From: Fomitopsis serialis | Taxonomy: Eukaryota > Basidiomycota > Agaricomycetes > Polyporales > Fomitopsidaceae | Direction of reading: 5' to 3' | Length of the DNA: 64,000 nucleotides | NCBI RefSeq assembly: GCF_022376445.1 | Contig: NW_025954990.1 | Location: 124,001-188,000, forward strand | Part shown: positions 46,833 through 60,000 of the stretch, piece after piece | How positions within the stretch are numbered: the stretch's first letter is position 1 | Layout of the letters: every line of letters starts with the position of its first letter | Program-made: the position numbers and the translations under genes | Notes under the pieces: generated by a model | The model's database searches: none | What the model saw: only the letters and a program-made list of their open reading frames with translations | What the model was told of the DNA's origin: nothing

Positions 46833-49800
46833 GACTCCCCTCTCTAGATGCACCGTTCACAGACAAGACGTCCTGGACGTTGGAGGTTGCGGTAGACAGC
46901 GCGCATACAGCTGCATACAGTCGGCGTCGCTTGTCGGTGCGTGCACAGTGCAGCCTGACATTGCCCTCGGTGGCGTGGGAATTTCACGAATATACAGCTT
47001 CAACAAGTCTCCGCGCCCTAGAGTGTCCCTCTTCGACGTGACTACCACCGTACCCACTCCCAAAATTTCGTTTTTGTCTCAGAATATTTCCGAGAATTGC
47101 CTCCTGTACAACCCGAGGCGTCTTTGGGCGAATGCGACTTATGCACGCCAATTCCATGAGGTATGAGCGCTTCAAGTGGACGACTAACTTGAAGGTGGTA
47201 TCGCCATGCTGCTCGAGCCTACCACTTTGGCAGAGCCATAGCCCGTTGATCCGTCCGTACAAATGGGTAGTTACCTGTGTACTGCAACACTGAGCACCAC
47301 ATGAGCCTCAGGGTCTTTGGCGTTCGTTAGCGGCAACCCTTCAGGGTCTTAGCTAGGGTCCTCGAGCCACATCCTCCGCAGTGGCGCATATGGTCAGCAC
47401 AAGCAACGCCCTGTCAAAAAAACAAACGCTCGGGGGTTGTGTTTCCAAGTTCCGGTAGCAGCAGAATCATGATGGAATACCGCTTGCGACGATCGTTGCT
47501 TCAAGTTGACGTGAGGCGCAAGGGGCTGGACAGTGGAGAACGGAGCACACTTAGTGCGCGCAATTGCCAGTCTGACTCTTAACTTTGTTCAGGTATGTTG
47601 GCCTGATGTCAACTCCGCCGCAGAGGCACGAAACAGGTACGTACCCAATGGGCTGGGTGCCTCGGAGATACGACTAAGTGTTGTACACAGCAAGCAAGAC
47701 ATCCATGTGGACTCATTGCAGATTCTCGAGAGTCTGTGCCAGTACGCGCGCGCCCCCAGTAGTATCTTTCTCGCAGGAATACACGGTGGCGTCAAATCGG
47801 TGGTTTCGTCATTACCTCAGCTCTCTCGAACATCGGTTGGACCACTTCGGGAGAGCTCGTTCCAGAGCTGGATTGGAATCTCAGGTAAGATCCCACACAA
47901 GCGGCAAATGACGTGCAAGATTCACGACTTGTGGCTATCTTATTTCCTCAAGGCCTCATGCGTCGCATTTCACAGTGTCATCTGTGGCTCGGTCCGTATG
48001 TATGGCCGCTTAGTGGCCGATAGAGCATCCGCGTCATAACAAAGTTTTGTGCATGTGCTGAACACCGGTCTCTAGACCCTGACTTCGCCTTCTCGGGCTG
48101 TGGCTTAGATGGTTTTGTATGCGTTGCTGTCGTCCTGACATACATGACAGTCACCAGGTGAGCCTCTTGTCGATGTACTTAGGTTATTCTGACTGATACT
48201 CGAGGCGTCAACCGGCTGGAACATGAACATAGCTGCGTGGATGTACAGCGCTCAAGCGACATAGGCTTCGATGTCAATCTACCTCAGACGGTCCGGGCGT
48301 CCGTCAACGTTGTCTACTCGTTTGGCGAAGACGAGAACAGGATCGCACTCCATGCAAGGCCACTCCGTGATCGGGCTGAGCAGACGCTCGGCATCATATC
48401 TCATCGACATCATTGACATTACTTACACAAGCCAAAGTTCAAACGACGCGCAACTTTGTTTTTGTAGAAGCGCACAATGCGTCGATAGTTGGATGCCCAT
48501 CTATCATTGCAGTCACAGGCTGGCTCATCATTTCTACACTCGCAACAGTCGGCGACTCGTAGCCTGTGCTGCTCATGCTTCCCTCGGGCTCTTGCTTCCA
48601 CGTGTGCGCGCCGACTCTCGGAGTGGCGAAGGGGAAGCCACCCTGCCTAAGCATGCAATCAACATACACTCGTGCATCATGAGCAGCCCTTCTCTCTGGG
48701 CTCTTTTGGCGGTGCGTCGCTCGGTGGGCTACATACGCCACTCGGGCACAGTGCGCAGAGCGCAGAGCCAGCTGACTCGGACCATGGGAACGATCTTCCC
48801 TTTAATTTCCGACTCGGGATCCCAAGAACCATCGCCTCGCTGGCGTGTGTACGCCTTCGATAGTGGAACGGTCTGGCTCGCCGTCGCCGACATGTCCTTC
48901 TCTGTGCGTATTTTACGCTGCCGTCATTGTCAATGCTGATCGTACGAATTCTTCCGCCGGATAGCCTTAGTCGCCTCGGACCGTTGCTCCGATTCAATTC
49001 CCCGATCATGCCCAAAGCCTGAACGTACCGTTTGACGTTGGACGTCGAACTTGGACGTTTAAACACCGGACCGTGAGTCTCTGGCTGTAAGTCGCGAATG
49101 CATGACAGGCTTTTCGAAGCATCGGTAGCTTCGTGCTCTGGTCATTAGTCCCGAAAGAGCAAGGCTGCTCTTCCACGTCGTTCTGGCTCGTTCTTGTTGT
49201 CTCCGATCCCGCTCGGACTTCGCGACCAAACGGACCACGTTGACGCAAGCCGTTCCGGGACTTCGTACCCTCAAATGCGCGACCCTGCATCATCAGGCTA
49301 GAGCGTGTTGTCGAAGCTCAAACTCCTGTAAGAAGAGTGGCTAGCCTGTCTACGAGCATCTGACTTGGCAACATCAGTGTTGTCGACATCTGCCTGACGC
49401 GAATACCGAATTCAGAAACAAGGTAACACCTCAAGTCGGGCAAGCGCGGACAGCCTGAGATGTAGGTGATTTGCAAATCATCGTCGTGACTTAAGCATTA
49501 TGGCATGGTACGGGGTGAGACAGATAGGTTGGAACACGACTGGGATCGCGAACAGCATCAATTGTTCCATGCCAACCCCCTGCCGGCATGGCATCTGTTT
49601 TGCAAAGGAGGTGCATGACAACACCGTCATGGAGAGCTGCTGTCCTCGAGCAGAAATGCCTCAGGTGTCTCGACTCGGTGCATATACGTAGAAGGACAGA
49701 AACTGTTCAGCACTGCCTTCGTTCCCACACATCACTACGTGTACTCGTAGTACATCAGGGCCACTCAAGTGTACGCCTGAATCGCAGATCTGCGACCTGG

Positions 49801-50509
49801 GACTCATCCTCGTCGCTTCAAATGGCAATCAATGCGAAAGTCGTGTTCCGCCTGTTGTGTCGCCTCGGATTCCGAGGGAGGTTGCGGAACCCACAGACGC
49901 GATCCACATCTGATCGTAGCACTTGTATCGTGTATCCCGCGTGTATCCATAGATTGAGTTCTATGTCTGCCGGGGAGCCGGTGGGCTATGCACCATTGAA
50001 TACTGAGCCTCCTCCCGTCTTCTTGGGTCGTGTCCTCGACTTGATGGCTGTGCCATTAGTTTACTAGCGTGGCTACGGCTAGCCGACCTTGTGTGGCGGT
50101 GCTCCTGGGTCTTCGGAGCTTCATGGAGGCGCTTGACTCTTGAGCAGGGGCGTAGTGTGGGCGGAATCTGGCTGATGAATCTTTACGTTCGTACCGCACA
50201 GCGCAAATCCCAACCGCTCGCAGCGCTGAAGCGGGGTGGCGGAAGTGCTGGTCCCTGGGATTGTCCCACATCCGTTGGATCGCGTTGGATCGCGTCGTAC
50301 GCGGCGGAAGCAAACGGTGCCTGGAGCTGACAGCCATAACTGAGTGGCCCATCTGAGATCAGGCGGCGTCCTATCACATGGCCGAATGGCTGGGTGCGCG
50401 CTCACAGATCCGGATCTGTCTACATATACCAATCGACTCAGTCACGGAGCAGCGTCTGCGCGCAAGACCCTCCTTCTGCCTTCCCTCCCCGCCATCCTCA
50501 GCCCAAGCC
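46833..50509. other. Gene-poor stretch, nothing supported
   Basis: About 3.7 kb. The first few hundred bases are the TAO3 promoter. The longest frames are 47533-48039 and 48271-48939 on the plus strand, and 48741-48439 on the minus. None carries a domain or a convincing exon partner. No repeat family or tRNA recognised. Confidence 0.45.
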
Positions 50510-51524
50510 ATGAATCCGCCCTCTTCAGCTGCGCGCTACCCACGACTTCCCGCCCCCACGAGCACCCCCCCTACGGCCACCACCCGACCCCTGCCGGCCA
50601 GGATAGTAATACGCGTGCAGATATAGTGCCGCGCACCTTCGGCTACATGCATATGAACGACTTTAACGATAGCCCGGCCTTGGGTTCAGCCCTGTCGCAT
50701 CCCTCAGGTTCCTTTCTTACGCCCCACGCGTTCCCTTACTCCCCCGTGGACGTCAACGGGATGCCTACGCAGACGCCACATACGCGTCTATCGGTCGACC
50801 CAGCACTAGCGGGGACCTCCAGTGCCTCGTCGCACAGGGCGGCTCTCCAATTTACCTCCACCCAGTCAACTATGGACCGACCGATTACTTCGGCGGCCTG
50901 CAGTACGTCGTTGTCGTCAGTCATGCATTAGTCGGTCTGACACTCGGTCAACAGACCATGCTATCCACCGTACAATAACGACGACTGGTCAGCGCTCCAG
51001 TTCGACCCTACCTTCAACCCCACGCCTCAGCATTCCAACTCGTACGCTCCTTTCTTCCAGAGTCTGTCTACCCGTCTAATATTCTGAGTAGTACGCTACC
51101 AGAACCGTGGGGGTTTGAGACCTTTGAGCCATCGCCACCGTCGAATATGCAGATGTCACCCGTGTCTGTAGATGAATCCCCGTATGCTGCATCGTCGGAG
51201 AGCTCGTCGAATTCACGAGCTGTTATCTGCCAATGGGGCCAGAAGTGTGGCGCCACCTTGGACGACCTGACTGCGGCAGGGATCGCGCGGCACCTGAAGG
51301 AATATCACGTGCACGTCTGGGACAACCGGTCCCGAGGGCGCTGCGAATGGCACGGCAGCCCGTGCACCAACACCACGATGTTCTACGCTTCCTTTGGGAA
51401 GCACATCGCCTCAGTGCATCTCGGGGCGACTGCGCGACCGTGCGAAAAGTGTGGGGAGACCTTCGCGCGTGCGGACACGCTTGATCGCCATATGAAGCTC
51501 TACTGCCGTTTGCGCTGCAAGTAG
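50510..51524 (+). CDS. Tandem-CWCH2 zinc-finger protein, copy 1
   Basis: My model has five exons (50510-50625, 50673-50793, 50838-50902, 50955-51041, 51092-51524), phase-consistent, 273 residues. The N-terminal two-thirds is Pro/Ser/Tyr-rich and disordered (PCYPPYNNDDWSALQFDPTF). The C-terminus has three fingers. Finger 1 is CQWGQKC...ARHLKEYH (C-x5-C-x14-H-x4-H). Finger 2 is CEWHGSPC...FGKHIASVH (C-x6-C-x12-H-x4-H). Finger 3 is CEKCGETFARADTLDRH-x4-C. A Trp between the cysteines of fingers 1 and 2 is the tandem-CWCH2 signature of GLI/ZIC/PacC-type factors, which suggests a nuclear DNA-binding or regulatory role (inference). The last exon is certain. The first three donors are weak, so upstream exons are tentative. 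Confidence 0.72.
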
Positions 51525-53246
51525 GCGACCCTTGTTGACTGCTTTCCCGACGTTCGGTGTGTTCCATCCCCTTCCATGTGACCGCTAGTATTAGATTATG
51601 CTGACTTGGTACGTCGCCAGGTGTCTTGTCGACCCCGCGCCTCCCCGCCTTATACTCGCCCCGCTCCGTACGCGACATGGTCTGCATCCATCTGTCCCCA
51701 GTACCTCATTCCCGGGATCGGAATGGCTGCAGGCCTTCGCTTACGATTCTTCTCCCCACCCGCCTCGCTCCCCATCCTCGCTATGCAGTACTACTCCCTG
51801 GATTCTCGCGCGCACTACTCCTCGCTATGCTACTCGTCAACGCATCTCTATTCCTCGCTATCTTGTAACCTCTGTAATCATCGACAGCCATCCCACTCAA
51901 CCGCTTTCTCATCATGACTACTCGGAGCGGGTGACATGACGCCAATCCGATATACCTGTTATACCTCGAGGACCCCTTCCGTCCGGACCATTACCCTGAT
52001 TCAACCCTCCCGCCTACTGCCTAGCGAAACTCGGCTCAAGGCCCGCCCTCCACGGACCTCCAAGAGTTCGTCGTGCTTCATATGGCTGAGTGATCTCACT
52101 CGAGGCTGCACGTATCATCGCTTCTTCACTAGGTTGGGTTGTGCATGAGGGTCATGAGATGCCGAGGTTTCTGTTATCTGGTCCTGGACGCTTTGCAACG
52201 CCGGACGGTGATCATTGTAGCCATGTAATTCTGATCTGATCACGTCTCTCAAACTCGTCTGGACCTGTGCAATGCAATATTTAGTTAGTGGCGAACGAGA
52301 AGATACGGTGCACCGCCACTGCTCCGCGCTCTCAGGAGCATTGTCGCCTGCAGCTGGCGATCCTTAAGTTGCCTAGACTCGAGATCTCCCTCGGGCGATG
52401 TACACCGCCGATCCGCCTCAGTCATTTGTTCCACGAGAGCGGGATGCACGCACGCGTCGGCGCGGCCACACACTATTGATCGTACGTACCTTAATCGGGA
52501 AGCCGATGCCGTGGCTCGTGCCCGCTGGCTCTCGTCCTCGTCCTCGTCCTCCTCGTCCTCGTCGCCTGTCTCAGTCACATCCACCTAACATACCGCAGTC
52601 GCCGCCTGCTTCAAGTCGCGCGCCGCATGGACCAGGAGAATGCTCCCCAAGAGCCGCTTTCGGCCTCTCACGCGCGGAGTGACGCCCATGATACACCGGT
52701 GCTTACCGGAGGAGGAGGAGGGTTGTCCGCGCCCGTCAACCACGGACTGGCGACGCGAGCGAGCTTGCATCAATCCTTTTGATTTCAAATGTCTCCGCCT
52801 CGCTCCCTGTCAGTGTGAGCCTGCTCAGATTGGCCTGACGAACCCGGCCTTGTTTCACGCACGCGAGCCGGTACCTCCACTGGCAAGCACTTGTCGTCTC
52901 GCTCGTCGCGCGCGTCGAGGATCAGAGAAGCGTCCGCAAGATACAGATACATCGCTTTCACCAGATTCATTCCCTCCGTGGAGACCTTGCTGGGGAAACC
53001 CGGTCCCACTCCAGTGCGCGGGCCACATCAGATCTGTGGTCCTACTGCGATTCAATGTTGAGTTCTCGTTAGCGACTGTGCCCGGGGCTCAGTTCATTGG
53101 CCGGTGCTGACTTGCAAACAAGAACTGCGACGGGATTTACGCTCGCGCAGCGGTGATGTGGCGCACAGTGGTGCATTTAAACAGGCCCGACCGTGGTGGA
53201 CGGATTCTCGTAACTCTGGCAAATCCCCGCGACGCCCCACCCTGTC
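51525..53246. other. Spacer with microsatellite
   Basis: About 1.7 kb between finger-protein copies 1 and 2. It contains pyrimidine-rich sequence around 51650-51860, a TCGTCC-type microsatellite at 52531-52564, and a 51-codon frame at 52627-52782 that I could not connect to a gene. Confidence 0.45.
52531..52564. repeat. TCGTCC/TCC microsatellite
   Basis: Imperfect run of TCGTCC and TCC units. On the minus strand it would read Glu/Asp-rich, which creates a fortuitous acidic open frame. Confidence 0.75.
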
Positions 53247-54393
53247 ATGTGCAGCGACAGCGGCGCACAACCTTACGATGGCGGCTGCCCAATTCAGGGC
53301 TGGACCGCCCCGGAAGACGCCAACCGTCGGGCGTTGAGTATCTCACGGACGGCTCCCCCCAACAACGCGTCCATATTCACTGACCAACCGCAGGCAACCT
53401 CTATCCCGGGCCCGCAGTCACTCAGCTTCCCGGGCTACGGAGAGTATCCCGGTGCAATAGACGCGAGCTCGATGAATTCATTTGCCCCGGCTCGTCGGGC
53501 TAATGAATACGGTGGACTGTTCACCGCGCCCACTGTGCCCACTGCACTGGGCATGCCAGGCTCTTCGGGGACTTGGATGGACCCGCACATGCCGAGCGCT
53601 GACTTCGCGTCCACCTCGAACCTTAATCATGGGCTTGCTGACTACGTGTCGAGCGGGTATGTATTCTGTTGGCCGCTTCGGAGTATATGCTGACGTAGTT
53701 AATATTTGGCAGTGCAGACATGGGTCGGACAGGCTCCACCGTTATACCAATGCAACCTTCCATGCGAGCGGACTACGGCCAGACAATCGATGACTTCGGG
53801 ATAAGGTAGGCTGTCCTTACAGTTAGCCGGGCACTTTCTGACCAAGACGAAGACACGGCATGCCACACGACTCGGACCAATTATTCGATACCTTCACTGG
53901 TCCGGGCTGGGCGCCAGCCAACGTCCGCCGTTCGCTGAGCTACGGACATGGCGACCCGCCACCGTTTCGACCAATACCGTCAATGTATCAACCACACGCT
54001 GGCGGCGACCTTCTCCCGCGTTCCAGCACGGCGCCTCCGACTGACGTGCGGCCGTCAGGAGGTCCTATGAGCGGCGGGCCCGTAGGCGAGCGTTGTCGGT
54101 GGGGCGGCCAATGTCAGACGATAATAACAGACCTCACCGCCTCCGGGATCAATCGTCACCTGAAGGAGTGCCATGTGCAGCCTTGGGACGACCGGATGCG
54201 CGGCTACTGCGAATGGGAGGGAAGCCCGTGCAACAAGAAGCTGCAGTTCTACTTCGGCTTTGGGAAGCACATCGCGTCTGTCCACATTCGATCAACGGCG
54301 AGCAAGTGCGAGATGTGTGGGCAAATCCTGGCGCGCGGAGATACTCTCGATCGTCACGCTAAACGCTTCTGCCATGGACGCCCCCCTGGCTAA
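53247..54393 (+). CDS. Tandem-CWCH2 zinc-finger protein, copy 2
   Basis: Three exons (53247-53656, 53713-53805, 53853-54393) with standard splice sites encode 347 residues, the longest of the four paralogues. The N-terminal 260 residues are low-complexity (Pro, Ser, Gly, Met; for example SLSFPGYGEYPGAIDASSMN). The C-terminal fingers are CRWGGQC...INRHLKECH, CEWEGSPC...FGKHIASVH and CEMCGQILARGDTLDRH-x4-C. They align residue for residue with copy 1, including the linker region between fingers 1 and 2 (D-x-R-x-RGxCEW). A TTTAAA stretch lies about 70 nt before the ATG. A further upstream exon cannot be excluded. Function unknown; DNA binding is inferred from finger type. Confidence 0.85.
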
Positions 54394-56144
54394 TGATAGG
54401 TACGCGAGCGACTGCGTTACAGGTGAGCCTTTGTTGTGCGCGTAGGCCAACAGGGAAGATTGACCGTTGCCAGCAGAGAGGCGCCGCTTAGTGTGCGATG
54501 CTCCTCTCCTCTCCATTTCACAACAATATTCCGCGATGCACTGGATGATTCCCCTTTCTTGGAGACAGCGCGGGAGGCATCAAGCAGCTCGGCTACCAGG
54601 AAATTGTTGTACAACACTACGCCCTCTTTGTCTGGTGGTTCTTCCGCGTTTATTACTCCATTTTTTACGTTGCGATCACGATGTCGCGGACACTGGACTG
54701 ATGAAGACGCACGACGATCCTCCAGGATGGTAGGACGATCATGAGCCTTCCATGCTGTCGTATGGACTTCACCACCAGCAGGTTCACTAGCTCCCCGGCA
54801 CGATAGTGCCTGACGGCTGGCGGTGGTGCGTCACTTTTTACGACGCGGCCTGGGGACGCTCACCACCGTGGCCCTGTTCCGGCGCACTCTTCAAACCCAG
54901 GATGCATCGATGGCGGACTTCATCCACCTCACCCTGGCGGCCGCGGCTGCCCTCTGAAACCACACCCCTCCGCATAACCAAATGCGCACGTCTTCGGTTT
55001 GCTCAGTGGCTTGAGAAGAAGATAACACCGGCAACAGCGCCTTCATTAGTACGTTACACGGCATGACCCTGACGGCAGTAATATCCGTCGGTCCCACCTC
55101 GCTGTGCTAGTCAGGTGCGTTCTACTAGCAATGCCCGCGGCCAGGTGCCGTTGGCCCACCCGCAGTCAACTTCGCCCGCGCTCCAGCGTGTACCAATCCA
55201 CGGCGGGAATGTAGATTATATTTTTGACGGTGAGATTGTTTACTTATTTACGGAATAGAATGGCCCGGGTCTAGGGCTGCTGGGGCTGCCTCCGAGTGGG
55301 ACTCAGACATGATGAGATCTCTCACTTCGCTTTCCACCATCGCTGCGCCTCAAGTAGTAAAGCTACTATCATGCCGATACTTGAGTTATCGATGAGGAGT
55401 ATGTGGTTGAGTCGCAAACCACATGTGAGAAGTTGTGATGGAGAATCGGGAAATTGACATCGGGCGAGGCGCGCGCGGACGTAGTAGTCTCCAGTTAGTC
55501 TCCAGAGTCACGCTGCTGGAACCCCTTCTACGTCCTAACCTTCAGGAAAACCGAAGTCCTCTATTCCGTGTCGCGAGGGTGGAATGAACCCTCGGCTAGG
55601 GTGCTCGGCGTTGGCTGGGGATTGCATGTTTGGTCTAAGTGGGCGGCAAAGGCGTCTTCCCCGCCAACCGATGGCACGTTCGAATTCAGTGCACGCATGG
55701 TCCAGATCCTGCCTGTATTGGGCGCACTGTTCCGCAGAGCTCTTTTATCTGCCAGCCATCTATTCGCATAAGGACCGGCGTCCTCGGATTACCCGCCAAA
55801 GATGGACCGCGATTGTATTCAAGTTCGAAGTTGTCACTTGATTGTCACGACCCTAATACTTACGGGTGACTGTCCACCCTCGCGTTCATATATTCCTGCC
55901 GCTTCCAGGACAGCGTGGCGTCACATTCCATGCTTGCTGCATGCCCGGGGCGCGAGGAAAGCTGCAGCCTGCGGAACTTTATAACGACGTCGTTCATATA
56001 TCGCGCTAACTCTCGTCTCTTCCCCCTGCGTCTCCCTGTGGCACCTCGAAGATCAGACACATCGCCAAGCGTATAGTCTTTGATCACGGCTGCATCCAGA
56101 CACTTCCGCAGAAGCAGACGGATTCGACACACGGCTATCCCACC
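54394..56144. other. Spacer, no supported gene
   Basis: About 1.75 kb between copies 2 and 3. There are only short, domain-less frames. The last 170 bases before copy 3 include a TATATA-like stretch (near 56000) and a pyrimidine-rich tract (56015-56040), usual for fungal core promoters. Confidence 0.45.
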
Positions 56145-57063
56145 ATGGTTGAAGGCCGTTCAGATACCTTCGGTGACTCGAACTTCGGGATGCACGTCCA
56201 CGACGGCGACTTCACTGGAGAGCTGATCCCGTGAGTATCTTGAAGCGATTGAGCTGAGCCTACGTTGACCCATTCAGTGCGTCATGGTCACCGAACGAGG
56301 AATACGATAGTCGCCACCTACTACCTCCCGTTCCCGACCCGTGGTTCAGGTTGGGGTCCAGTAGTTATGTGCTCCCCGAACCCATCGCTGACCCGTACGT
56401 GTCCATTGTCAGTTACTGTCTTTGCCCAGAGCTCATGATCGTGTTAGCATCTACCTTCCTTCAGAGCCTGGCTCAACTCACCACTATGCACAACCACCGG
56501 ATCACCAATCGAGCAATCGCCATGCACGCTACGCAGGCCCTGCCTGCGTCGAACCACAATCGTACTCATGGCCGCCGCCGGATGACGCAGAGGCTGCCTT
56601 TAATAGCATGTACCTGCAGCCGTCATTCATCCCGCCGAGAGCAGTCCATTCGAGTACGTACCTTCGTCCATTTCGAACTCTATCGGTCCTGACTTTCCGT
56701 AGGGATGAACCGCCCCCTTGCCTCCAGCTACTACACGCCGTGTGCCTGGGGAAGTCAATGCAGTGTCCCTCTTGACGACCTCACTCCAGCAGGGGTCTCA
56801 CGTCACCTGAAGGAGCACCATTTCCGCGACCCGGCGAAGCCATGGCACCCCAAGAACCGTGGTCACTGCGAGTGGTGGGAGGCAGACGGTCAGTGCAACA
56901 AGGACCTGAACTACGCCAGCTTCGGGAAGCATGTCGCGGCGGTGCACCTCCAGAGCACCGCCAAGGCCTGCCCGCACTGCTTCCAGATCTGGGGAGGGCG
57001 GATTCGCTAGAGCGGCACATCAAGAATTACTGCAGTCGCAGCGGCCGCTGCGAGAAGAAATGA
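56145..57063 (+). CDS. Tandem-CWCH2 zinc-finger protein, copy 3, frame-disrupted in finger 3
   Basis: Four exons (56145-56230, 56278-56394, 56448-56653, 56703 onward) with good GTRAGT/GTACGT donors. ATG 56145 sits in a CACCATGG context. The N-terminus MVEGRSDTFGDSNFGMHVHD is followed by Pro/Tyr/Ser-rich sequence. Finger 1 (CAWGSQC...VSRHLKEHH) and finger 2 (CEWWEADGQC...FGKHVAAVH) are intact. In finger 3 the frame runs CPHCFQIWGGRIR to a stop at 57008-57010, while the expected continuation GRADSLERHIKNYC continues in another frame to a stop at 57061-57063. One extra base or two missing bases near 56986-56992 would explain this. No intron can repair it. As it stands the product is 238 residues with finger 3 lost; it could be a recent pseudogene allele or an assembly error. 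Confidence 0.8.
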
Positions 57064-60000
57064 GGGCGTTCTCGCCGACCGGTGCGTCCACGGCGTCATC
57101 AACGACGTGACACATGGCACTGACACGCCTTCTACAGGTTTTCCCCTGAAGGGTTCGTGGACTGCTGCTGTACTTTTAGTTGCTCGTGTTGTACGTCCTG
57201 TGCCTTTCTGTGTATGTCTGGCGAGTTCTCGGGGGTCTTGCGGTCGATGCGTGTTGCATTATACCCATACCGCGCGTTTATGAGGGAATTTGATTGTATC
57301 GGGATGTGTGCATGTCGTATAAGCACGAGACGTAGCACATGTCGGTTTTGTCGCGGACCTACCTTACAGATACGACGCTACTAAGAGTGATTTGAAGCCT
57401 GCCAGTGCCACGTATGGATGCCTATATCGATGTGGCTTCAATATCCTTGATGATTGCCAGATACGTCCTAGTGAATGTCAAAGTATGTCCGGCGGTATAT
57501 GGCGTGCGAACGAAAGGCATGCTGTAGGTAGCCGACTCAGGGCTTACAGTGCTGGGCCGTGGCCCCGGACCAGCGTGCTCCTACTAGTGGTGCGCCCAGG
57601 GGCACCCGGGGTCGGGGTGCCGTCACGTTGGGAGCGAGGGTGCGCCACAGTCGCCACTCACTTGCCGCGAGGATGATCTCGATCTTGTTTGGTCGTTGTT
57701 TGCTTATTCTATTTCATGTCGCTGAGGGCGGAGCCCCATGAAGACACTACATACACTGGATCTACGCCGTCTTATCCTCCTGATTTCATCGCGTAGAATA
57801 GCCGTGCGGGATATAAGTTCGGGCCGAGTGTGAGTAGTATCAGAGAGCGAGATCATGAACAGTGAAAGTTGGCGTCGGTGTCCGAGTCGTCTCGCACGCC
57901 AACCGTATCCCTCCGTGGTGTGACCGTCTACCCCTCGTCGCCCTATCCTTAACTCTGTGTCTCCACAGTATGCGGGTGTTGTGATTTTGCTGGAAAACCG
58001 GCTCCATCCCGGGGAGTCGGCCTTGCTCCTCCTCCCCGAGCCCTCGTGCAGAAAGATCTCGATCTCACCTCCACCGCCACATCGCGATTTGGCGCTGGCA
58101 GGTACTTGCCGGCATGGCAGTGCACTGTACAGGCACGGTGCTACGCAGTGATTCCCCACCGACACGAATGGCGCTCCGATCATCTGGACAGTGCTCTATG
58201 ACGTCCTCGAGCTGTGTCATTTCCCGAGCTGGCGGACCCAGTACAAGAATTGTAACTCGGCATTAGTGGTCAGGAATGTTCAGGTTCGCCCGCCGTCACC
58301 ATGTAACGCTGACACGCATGCACTTCGAAATCTGCAGGCTGCGCATCCGTCTTGTACCCCCAGGCGATGTCGAACGTATGCTTGACAGAAATGTCCAACT
58401 TGAAGCGGCACTGAGCTGCGTTAGACGGGCTTGTAAACGGCACATGAATTGGTGGCAAGTGCGTACTGTCGCTGCGCTCCAATGTCCTCGTGCTTTACAT
58501 CTCTGATCCTCCGTAGTCGGTGCCGGCATGCTGACAGTATGGGCGGAGATGAACATTGATACCAACCTCCAAACGCGGACTCGGATTCGCGAAATACCGC
58601 AAATTCAGTAGTGAGTCCATGTTATTGCTCCGGGTAAGTTGAGCGTATTCCACCACCGGAGTACTCTGGCTACCATTTCAACTATTGCGTGCACCTACGC
58701 TCAGACACCAGTGCTGTGGAGGCCAGCGAACCGATATTTCCGGATTGCCGACCTAACCTACTCATTGTCTTTCTGTCACATGACGGAGCACGGGGCCCAG
58801 CGCGACCTCCAGCGGTTCGCCTTCCGCGAAGGCGGAACAGGCTTGTCAGCGGCTCGCTCGTTTTTCTTTGTCTCAGACATACGGCCCCTCTCCCCCCTTG
58901 CTACATTCTCCGCGGATATGGCCGGAAAACATGCATGCTGCTCAGCATTCGTCAATGGTAGCCGGTCGAAGGTAGCGCACTACCATTGCCTCCGTCGATG
59001 GTTCCTCCCTCAAGCATCTATCAGCTCGACTGATCATGTGTTCGCGGTACCGCTGACGTCAGTCGGTCATTCCGGCCTTTTCAGGCATGATCCGTTAATC
59101 AATACATCATAGCCGTTCTGTGCCTAGCTTCGGAGGACTGGGGTGAGTCTTCTTCATGCGCCGGCCTACGTTGTTGCGCGACTTGAGATGATCGCTGCAA
59201 CGAAGCGGAAAATACGCCGGTACATCTCAAACAGGCCTCGCCGTGCGACATGAACTGCTTGCGAGTATCGCTGTACGAGGGAAGATTGTGAGTGTCCATA
59301 ATATGATATCGGAGGACAGTGTCGTTTACACACAATCACAGTATTCTATCGCAAATGCTCGTGCAATGAAGAGTCCACGTTACCGATCTCTCTCCTCACA
59401 GATCGATCGCTGCACGAATGCACGCCGAGACGGCAGCCTGGGCCTCAACGTGAGACACACGAGCTTAGCATTGTACCTGCAGTAGCATGCCTTCGAGTAT
59501 TGAATGGGTCTGCTCTCGGATACCAGTAGTTGGTATGAAGAAAAAAAGGGCACGTCAATGTGGCCTGAAAATACTAGGTATGAGTTGAACACCCAATATC
59601 CAAAAGAGACTTTGCCGCTCATCTGCCGCTCTCCGCGAGTTCTCGGTATTGACATCATCAGGTATCATACCAGCGAGGGCCCTCTTGAACAACACTGAAA
59701 CTCAATTGTACGGGACTGCTACGTAAATCACGGCCACAGGGCTATACGTACGACAAATATGCGCGCTATTCTGTAAGCCATCGAAGTCTCACATGGTCTG
59801 GTCATTGCCTCATAGTTCTCACCCAGTCGCTACGGTGCTTGGCAGGTGTCTGCTTCAAGTTCAGCACTCCAACAGCATATGCATGCCTCCCGCTACTGTC
59901 GCACTGAGGTCATGGCGCGCTCATGCATCTACACCGCCCTTGCGTAAGTCACACAGCCATGTCACATTCTTGGCCCCGGATCTACGTAAATGGCAAACTG

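Noticed and set aside
48419..48601. Minus-strand frame containing RFYKNKVA, reminiscent of the start of fatty acyl-CoA reductases
   Set aside because: The expected nucleotide-binding glycine motif does not follow, and the downstream splice option leads to a stop.
47533..48939. Plus-strand frames of 168 and 222 codons
   Set aside because: No domain, no intron partners, and competing open frames on the other strand; likely chance.
52285..52584. Minus-strand frame beginning with an acidic repeat
   Set aside because: The acidic run is the translation of the TCGTCC microsatellite; nothing else supports a gene.
52627..52782. 51-codon plus-strand frame starting MDQENAPQEPLSASHARS
   Set aside because: Composition looks protein-like, but it is too short, with no splice partner or homology that I can name.
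57704..58183. 159-codon minus-strand open frame
   Set aside because: Low-complexity and Arg-rich, no recognisable domain, probably non-coding.
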